Assembly (NCBI RefSeq): GCF_030035675.1 | Contig: NC_084487.1 | Location: 61,269,486 to 61,333,485 of the forward strand | Length of the DNA stretch: 64,000 bases | From: Rhineura floridana | Taxonomy: Eukaryota; Chordata; Lepidosauria; Squamata; Rhineuridae | Direction: 5' to 3' | Shown: piece by piece, positions 57,516 to 64,000 of the stretch | How positions within the stretch are numbered: position 1 is the stretch's first letter | How the letters are laid out: each line of letters begins with the position of its first letter | The notes under the pieces: generated by a model | Seen by the model: only the letters and a program-made list of their open reading frames with translations | Told to the model about the DNA's origin: nothing | The model's database searches: none | Translations under genes and position numbers: made by a program

Positions 57516-58291
57516 CGCAGATATAAATACTGTTTTCCCAGTATTTTCAGTTCATTAGCAATTTCCTATATAGGCATTGATAAAGTTTCTGCATTACTCT
57601 TGGGTCAAATATGTTTGCAATATGATTGAGGTCTACAAAAAGAAGTACTGGTACCTTTATTTATTGCAAGAATTCTCATATGCTTGACTTTTATGATGCT
57701 GGGCCATGGGGTGGTAATATATTCCCTTCTAAGAGCATTTTAAACACATTGGCTAACCATTTATTTTGTCCTCTGACACCAAGACATCACAACACATCCC
57801 ATTTTAACTTCTGTTTTTCTTTCCCCAGAAGGCTCTCTTTGTGCTTGGGTGAGCAGCATAAATTAATTCCCCCAAATGGCTGGAATCTGCAATCACTTCA
57901 CATCATTATTCTGTGAAATTATTTCAATCCACATCATATGTGCTTTCTTGTTGCGACACCCTCCTTCCCATGCCTGGATGCCATGGAGAAATGCAGCCAT
58001 ATATCTAGTTAAATAGAAATCTACAGTATGCCTAAGTCTTTGAAACAAATGAACATAAATGCTTAAGTACATTACCAACTTTAATTGTACATGAGGTATG
58101 TAATGGTCTATTTCACAGTTCCCAGAGATACTTTTTTTACTCTCGAGATGACTAAATCCTGCTAGACTCTATAGTATATTTTCTACCTCCTGAATACTTG
58201 ACTATGTATAGCTTTTTATTTGCATTCAAGAGATGCCTTTCTTTCCCACTGAGGCAAACACAGGATACTAACTGTTAACTGAGATTTTGTT
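57516..58291. other. No feature recognised
   Basis: Unique-looking AT-rich DNA; short frames lack domains. Confidence 0.35.
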
Positions 58292-58323
<32 letters not shown>

Positions 58324-58356
58324 GTGTGTGTGTGTGTACACACACATACACACATG
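58292..58356. repeat. Compound (TA)n(TG)n(CA)n microsatellite
   Basis: TA run, then acacacatgtgtgtgtgt and a mirrored ca tract; palindromic overall. Confidence 0.92.
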
Positions 58357-58381
58357 TAACTGTAATTAACAAAATTATTGT

Positions 58382-59578
58382 TCTACCAAAACATTTCGGC
58401 TTCCGCCTTCATCAGCAGCTAACATACAAATGCTGTTACCGAGGTGGCAGTTATAGAGCTTTGAGGATGGAATGCTCAGAGGGGCTTCCTTTGCACAAGC
58501 TAAGTAATGCTGGTACTGTCCTTCAGGTTAAGGCCACGTGGTGCCAATGTGTCCAGAGAATATATCCAAAAATTCTCCCTGTCAGTCAGTGCTGCTGGAT
58601 CTGTTGGCATCTCCATAGGTGTTATAGAAAAGTCCAACAGACTGTGGCCCTCAGTGTTGAAATGTTTTGCAACTGGTTGCTCCACTTTTTTTGTCAAGAT
58701 TGCTGATCTGCGGTTTCTGAAGCGTGTGCATAGGTCAGTTGTAGTTCCTACATACTGAATATGAGATCCTGGTATTTTGCATTCAATGACATAAATTATA
58801 TACTGCAGGACCTGCAGGTGATGTTCTGTTTGATGTAATATGTTCTGCTTGTCCTAGTGCTTTTGAAAGTAGCTGTCTCCCTGAGGTACACACAGGTGAT
58901 ACAGCATGCGGCGTGACAAGGATGAGACCCAGGATTACTGATAGGTGGCTTCAGTACAGCTCTCACTAACAGTCTGTGTAAATTAGGAGGCTGGTGAAAT
59001 GCTACAACAGGAAACTTGTTGATGCCTCTAGCAAGATGTTCAGAGTTTGGTAGCAATGGGTAGCTCTCCCTGATTGCTCTGTGATAGTTAGGAGATGCTG
59101 GATGGAAATCTACCACAAATGGAATCTGTTGTTCTTTGTTCTTTGACACCTCATTATGATGGAGGAGGTTTTCTCGGACAGAATGGCCACTCAGTGGATG
59201 TTGCAATCAATAATATGTGCAGGATATCCTCTCAGAAGAAGGTGTTGTTTAAGTTCACTGATCCTTCTCTGGTATTTATCCTCATTGTTGCAAATTAGTT
59301 TGATTCTCAGAGCTAAGCTATACACAATGTTTTTCTTTATATGCTTTGGATGGCGGGATTTCCAGTTTAAATAGGTGTGGGCATCAGTGGGTTTGCTGTA
59401 GAGATCAGTAGCTATTTTGTTGTCTTCAATAGTGAGAAGAACATCAAGAAAAGGGATGTATGGATTATCATTTGTATTATTAAATGTAAACTTAATAGAT
59501 GGATGGATAGAGTTTTCGTAATTTTTAAATTGTTCTAAACTCTCTTTACCATTTGTCCAGAACTCTCTTACATTTTTG
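58382..59578 (-). mobile_element. Penelope-like element, 5'-truncated fossil
   Basis: Minus-strand remains of a Penelope-like retroelement. The C-terminal part of the RT region shows PFLDVLLTIEDNKIATDLYS, TDAHTYLNWKSRHPKHIKK and RRISELKQHLLLRGYP. It is followed by a linker and a GIY-YIG type endonuclease region with QYVGTT, PVAKHFNTEGHSL and FWIYSLDTLAPRGLNL, the order expected for GIY-YIG-bearing Penelope elements. The catalytic RT core upstream is missing, and the remaining frame is broken in several places. Its 3' end adjoins a microsatellite. Moderately old copy. Confidence 0.88.
58394..58415 (-). ncRNA. Hammerhead-like ribozyme core near the Penelope 3' end
   Basis: Minus strand shows CTGATGA, then a small hairpin GGC-GGAA-GCC, then GAAA, the conserved core order of hammerhead ribozymes, which Penelope-like elements are known to carry. 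One extra A lies between CTGATGA and the stem, and I could only draw stems I and III imperfectly, so activity is doubtful. Confidence 0.45.
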
Positions 59579-60688
59579 CCTGCAGTTTGGCTTTTGCTAC
59601 ATGCACATTCTGACTTAAATAGAGAAATGCCAAGTTCCTTGTAGTACTGTCTCCATTTATGGCTGCTCCATGCAGGGATCTGTTGTTTGCCCAACCATGT
59701 TGTTTGTTTTCTCTGCAAGTAAGGACTATTTTGTCAGCACCCTGGAAACAAACCACACAATGGTGACCCAAGGCAATGGTGAATCTATATGCTTTGGAGG
59801 CTGGTCCATTTGGGCAGATAGTAGCCCTCACCTGTCTGCCTTCATACTTACAACCAGTCGAGGGGGTGGCAGTGCCTGGCAGCTTCCTCCTCTTAGTTTT
59901 GCCCTTGTAGAACTCAGCAGTGAAGAGGATGGGGATAAAACTAGAATTAGCTGGCTCGGTCTGTCATTGGCTGTTTGGCTCTGACTCCACTTACTGTTGG
60001 GCTTCCTGCATTCTGCCCTCCCTGCTCCAATGGGCATCAAACATCCCTGTCTATATGCATGAAAATATCTTTTGTCCTCTGTGGTGGATGACCTGTGGCT
60101 TACAGCTGGGGAGTTGTGGTGGCAGGAAAAAGGCGAAAAACTACCCATCGGGCATCACGAATCCCAAGGAAACAAAAAGTACTTTGAAATGCATCTCTCT
60201 GTGCCTATCTGAATCCATCGCATCCTATACAGCTTTTTCTGTCTACAGTGTATGCATAAATTGAAATTGAAATTGTAGCGTTACAGCATGTGGTTTCCAC
60301 AGTCTTCTCTTTCATCCGTGCATTGTCTCTTCTACTCATGCTGTCCTTGGCTCCCCATTTCTTCCTTGACTTCACATTTCCTCCACTCTTTTTCCTGGCT
60401 CCTCCTCTATCTGGTGCTTCTTATGCACCCACATATACACACCGGCAGGCACACAGACATGTGCATTCCAACAGTGCTTAATTTCCAAAAACTGAGAGGT
60501 ACTGAAGCTCAGCTCTCTCTGGAAGCAATGACATATTGTCTGCAAGCTGTCATCCCTCATCCCATATGGTATAGGGAATAGCTATAGTTACTCAGTGGTG
60601 ATGAAAGGTGGTCTGAACGTGTTCATAAGGCCATTATTATTTATTGTGCCACATATTTCAGTTTAGAGCCCTAGTCCTGGGGCTAAAA
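59579..60688. other. Unclassified DNA, partly GC-rich
   Basis: 59850-60130 looks like an old repeat by composition (tggctcggtctgtcattggc) but no ends were found. Overlapping frames on both strands lack known domains. Confidence 0.35.
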
Positions 60689-61059
60689 CAGGGGCAGGGA
60701 AACATTTTTTAGCCCAATGGGCCAGACTGTTATCTTCCCCCTTCCTTCACAGAGCCACCCACCTCTCAATCGCCTGATGTCACAATGACTTCTGGTGAGC
60801 TTTTTTCCTCCATAGGGTCTTCAGAAGCCCTTTTTAAAGCATTATGTTATGCAGCACTTTGAAAGGGGCTTTGCAAGCACTGCTGATCAGTAGTCCCTGC
60901 AAACCCTTACGGTTGAGCAGGGTTTTTACCTGCCCCACACCTGATGGCATGATGTCAGGTGTATGACAAATGAGATGCCTTGTCTGAAATGGCCTTGTGG
61001 GCCAAATGGGGAGAACTAGCAGGCCTAATTAGGCCCATAGGCCGGAGGTAACCCACCCC
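60689..61059. mobile_element. hAT-type MITE, CAGGGGTGGGGAACC family
   Basis: Left caggggcagggaaacatttt and right ggcccataggccggaggtaa, cccacccca are inverted ends. Flanks ggctaaaa and ggttaaat agree at 6 of 8. Confidence 0.65.
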
Positions 61060-61268
61060 AGGTTAAATCCTAGTGACTCATAGCCATAGCTCAAATGAAG
61101 TAATTTCTTTCTCCAGCCCTTTCCAACTCAATCACATACCTCCCTCTCCCCTCCCTTTCCAGTGACTTGAGCTCTGTCAGACCAGCAAGTAACTAATAGC
61201 CAGCATGTGACTGCTGCTGTAAGCTGAAATTAAGTAGAGCATAACACTAGGGGGGAAAAGGGAGGCAG

Positions 61269-61576
61269 TAGGGTTGCCAGGTTCCTGGCCTGAGACTGAT
61301 CCTGTATCTTTAGAAGAAGAGAAAGTCAGCCAAGTACAGGTGTTCTTGCAATTCTCCCTTCCCCCTGCACAACTTTTAAAGATACAGAAGACCTCTTGGT
61401 TGCCAGGCCTGGCCTCCAAGAGGTCTTCTGTATCTTTAAAAGTTGTGCAGGGGGAAGGGAGAATTCCACCTTGGGGTTTTTCTCATTCTGGTGTTGCAAG
61501 AACACTTGCACTTGGCTGACTTTCTCTTCTCCTAAAGATACAGGATTAGTCTCATGCCTGGAACCTGGCAACCCTG
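61269..61576 (+). mobile_element. 308-bp palindromic hAT MITE, copy A
   Basis: Ends tagggttgccaggttcctgg and ccaggttccaggcatgag-type right end closing ggcaaccctg. Two long inverted arms meet near 61395-61420 (gacctcttggttgccagg / tggcctccaagaggtc). Flanked by ggaggcag at 61261-61268 and 61577-61584. The right arm has about 30 bp absent from the left arm. Confidence 0.92.
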
Positions 61577-61620
61577 GGAGGCAGTGTGATGTTCCATGCT
61601 TCACTGCAAATGTTTTGTGG

Positions 61621-61860
61621 GTGTGTTTATGGTAAGTGGGTTATATTAAAGTATTTAAGATAAGTGGTGAGTGTTGGGAGGGGGAATGAGTGAATAGAAT
61701 AGTAGAGTGTGCTAGATAGTGATTGGCTGAGTGACTGAGAGTTAAATATTTATATTTGAGTGTGTTTAATTTTGGGTGGCAGTGAGGTTTGTTAGGAGAG
61801 TTGGAGAGACTGTTTAGTGTTAGAGAGTTTATTATTTTTGGATTAGCTGGTGAGAGGGTG
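61621..61860. other. Strand-skewed G-rich, C-poor segment
   Basis: By hand count the plus strand of these 240 bases has about 84 G and only 6 C. It lies between the two mirror palindromes. No simple repeat unit; G-rich clusters such as gttgggagggggaatgag. Could be the edge of an old retroelement or an R-loop-prone tract. Confidence 0.6.
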
Positions 61861-62375
61861 GAGCTAGTGTAAGAATATTAGAGGGGTAGGCCAGGTAGTT
61901 TAAACTGTTTAAAGAAATTACAATAATTTAAATTCAGGACCTTGAGACAGTTTATGGAACCACAGGCTTATGAACAAGCGCACTTGCTTCTGTTTAAAGT
62001 AATTGTTACAAAATACATATTATTTTTTCACACAAGCACCTCTTCATTGGCTATGCTAAAGGTTGAGTCAGATACTTAGTATTTGTGGTGGCAGTAAATT
62101 CCTTGAAGGAGAGTTTTGTATCAAGTTACCTGGGCAAAACCCATAGCTGTAAGCTTTAAAGTGACAAAGTGTCACAGCGAGAGGCTTGCCTTTTTATCTG
62201 AACCATATAGCAACAACGCTAAGGGAATATAGTAGGGAATCCCTGAATAGCATTGCTGTACACTAGTGTGCAGAGTAAAGAAAAACCCGTGTCTCCCTCT
62301 CTGCAAACAGAAGTGGGTGGTGAGGGACCAGAAGTGTGACAGGGAGCTCTTCAATGTGCCTGTCACTGCTATGAG
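61861..62375. other. No feature recognised
   Basis: AT-rich spacer between the skewed tract and copy B. Confidence 0.35.
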
Positions 62376-62683
62376 TAGGGTTGCCAGGCTCAGGGCCTGA
62401 GACTGATCCTGTATCTTTAGGAGAAGAGAAAGTCAGCCAAGTGCAAGTGTTCTTGCAGCACTGTAATGGGAAAAACCCCAAGGTGGAATTCTCCCTTCTC
62501 CCTGCACAACTTTTAAAGATACAGAAGACCTCTTGGTTGCCAGGCCCAGCCTCCAAGAGGTCCTCTGTATCTTTAAAAGTTGTGCAGGGGGGAGGGAGAA
62601 TTGCAAGAACACCTGCACTTGGCTGACTTTCTCTTCTTCTAAAGATACAGGATCAGTCTCAGGCCCTGAACCTGGCAACCCTA
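62376..62683 (-). mobile_element. 308-bp palindromic hAT MITE, copy B (mirror of copy A)
   Basis: Same family and same length as copy A but in opposite orientation: here the longer arm is on the left. Flanked by gctatgag at 62368-62375 and 62684-62691, a perfect 8-bp duplication, so it is an independent insertion and not a segmental copy. Confidence 0.93.
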
Positions 62684-62964
62684 GCTATGAGAGAGAAGTT
62701 AAAGCTTGGCCATTAAGACTGTTGGTATGAAACTTGATACTTGGTGCTTCACATAGAGTATTCTTACTCTTGTGGATTTTGCGTTTTAGGAAGTCTCACT
62801 GGTTGGAATGAAGAATAGTTCAGAATATCTATTTATATTTTGCCCTTTGTCAGTATTTTAAAAAATGAAAATCTGTGACCCTTAGTTTTTGAACTGTCCA
62901 AGAAACATGAGCGTTAGATTTAGGTAAGTGTATTAACCTGCTCTTCACAGTATGTGCATGCAAA
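62684..62964. other. No feature recognised
   Basis: Unique-looking. Confidence 0.3.
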
Positions 62965-63120
62965 GAAGGAGTGATGGCCAGACGTTTGGATGGCTTTAAA
63001 AGAGGATTAGACAAATTCATGGAGGATCAGGCTATCAGTGGCTACTAGCCATGATGACTATACCTCCATAGTCGGAGGAATACCAATTGCTGGAAACTGC
63101 AGGAGGGGAGAGTGCTCTTA
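62965..63120 (+). mobile_element. CR1-like LINE 3' region fragment
   Basis: gtttggatggctttaaaaga, ggattagacaaattcatgga, ggctactagccatgatgact. It is the upstream neighbour of the part seen at 46070 and, inverted, at 50127. Confidence 0.65.
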
Positions 63121-63141
63121 CAGTCAACTAAGTCCTAAGAC

Positions 63142-63245
63142 TAAGGTTGTAGTCAACTAAGTCCTACTTAGAGTAGACCCACTGAAATTAATGAGCCTAA
63201 ATTAATCATGCCTGTTAGCTTCAATGGGTCTACTCTGAGTAAGAC
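63142..63245. repeat. Palindromic repeat, gagtagacccattgaa variant
   Basis: Arms ttagagtagacccactgaaa and ttcaatgggtctactctgag are inverted around attaatgagcctaaattaat. Confidence 0.7.
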
Positions 63246-63867
63246 TAATATTGAAAATGACTCACTGTCTTTTTGCTAATCCATTAAAATAATAGATTAT
63301 GAGTCATCCTTGATTTCCACAGAGCATTTCTGAACATATATAACAAGATTATTATTTTTAAAGGAGCTGTGCTCCCATATTCATAGACTATCATGCTCCT
63401 AACAAATATAAACTATTTATTTGTTTTTATTTCCCTTAGCAAATCCTAAGCTGCTTCTTCAGTCATTTGATAACATATGAGGATTTGTCAGTCACATTGG
63501 ATCATTCATATGCAATGAGCAGCCTCTTTCCTTCAGCTGTTCAACTTCCTATGTGTGCCTTCAGCAATGCTTAAACATTTCAAATGTGTTGACAAACTGC
63601 ATTTCACATTACTGTAAAAAGCTTCTTATGATATGCATGAAATCAGCAAAATAAACTTGACTTTGGTAGCTTTAGGTTAACTTAAGGTGATATTGAGTCA
63701 GCAATAGCTCAGGGTGCAAAATAAATATTTTTGTCTCTTCATTTGGCACCTCTTACATGCCAATGCACGCAGCACCTAGATGCCAATATACATACTGGTC
63801 ATGCCCCCTGGCTTAAGCACAATAACCGTCAGACTGATGTGGGGGCTATGCATGTAACAGATGTATT
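63246..63867. other. Unique-looking tract, candidate conserved non-coding DNA
   Basis: About 600 bp free of recognised repeats; AT-rich with ATGCAAT and TAAT-type words. No evidence beyond lack of repeat signatures. Confidence 0.3.
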
Positions 63868-64000
63868 ATTATTGTTTGTTTATTAGATTTATACCCCGCC
63901 CTTCCTCCCAGTAGGAGCCCAGGGTGGCAAACAAAAGCACTAAAAACACTTTAAAACATCATAAAAACAAACTTTAAAATACATTAAAACAAAACATCTT
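63868..64000 (-). mobile_element. L2 3' tail, same family as 12975, cut by window edge
   Basis: tttattagatttataccccg, ccttcctcccagtaggagcc, agggtggcaaacaaaagcac; continues past position 64000. Confidence 0.8.

Noticed and set aside
58287-58706. 139-codon plus-strand frame beginning with Ile-Tyr repeats
   Set aside because: Starts in the TA microsatellite and runs antisense to the Penelope fossil.
61177-62730. Several similar 65-97 codon frames on both strands, looking like a small gene family
   Set aside because: All are translations of the two 308-bp palindromes and change with strand; no start context or domain.
1-64000. CRISPR arrays, bacterial operons, ribosome binding sites, phage attachment sites
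   Set aside because: Repeat content is that of a vertebrate nuclear genome; no regularly spaced direct repeats or prokaryotic gene layout.

Overview
This 64 kb window is non-coding nuclear DNA from a vertebrate, most likely a squamate reptile (lizard or snake). The evidence is the repeat set: a BovB (RTE clade) LINE, a 5S-rRNA-headed SINE and tRNA-headed SINEs with BovB-type tails, L2 and CR1 LINEs, a Penelope-like element, and a dense population of palindromic hAT-type MITEs. I found no host protein-coding exon, rRNA gene or functional tRNA gene. The open frames over 60 codons are either fossil LINE/Penelope coding sequence or chance frames, so the window is either intergenic or lies inside a long intron.

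Layout. Positions 1-2.7 kb: the 5' two thirds or so of a BovB LINE on the minus strand, cut by the window edge. 2.7-9 kb: mostly unique AT-rich DNA with scattered SINE, CR1 and MITE pieces. 9-13 kb: L2 3' ends, a tRNA SINE and short palindromic repeats. 13-16 kb: a nearly full-length but decayed L2 LINE on the minus strand, carrying a 62-bp tandem duplication over its reverse-transcriptase active site. 16-27 kb: more L2 tails and palindromes, a 5S SINE with perfect 12-bp target duplications and a Tigger-like MITE. 27-40 kb: several MITEs with recognisable 8-bp target duplications, nested insertions and a possible LTR-like fossil. 40-54 kb: long unique tracts with repeat islands. 54-57.5 kb: a GC-rich hAT MITE followed by a 2.6 kb element with matching 17-bp ends and a SINE inside. 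58.4-59.6 kb: a 5'-truncated Penelope-like element with RT C-terminus, GIY-YIG domain and a hammerhead-like core. 60-64 kb: a hAT MITE, then two 308-bp palindromic hAT MITEs in mirror orientation flanking a strongly G-rich, C-poor strand segment.

Working relationships inferred from shared sequence: BovB tails occur on the 5S SINE and on one class of tRNA SINE; the 3' end of a CR1-like LINE is shared with another tRNA SINE; L2 tails recur alone in both orientations. The most interesting signals are the mirror pair of palindromes with the skewed spacer, the recurring short palindrome present at about a dozen loci, and an unclassified 0.65-0.9 kb repeat present twice in opposite orientation. All family assignments come from reading the sequence; no database search was possible.
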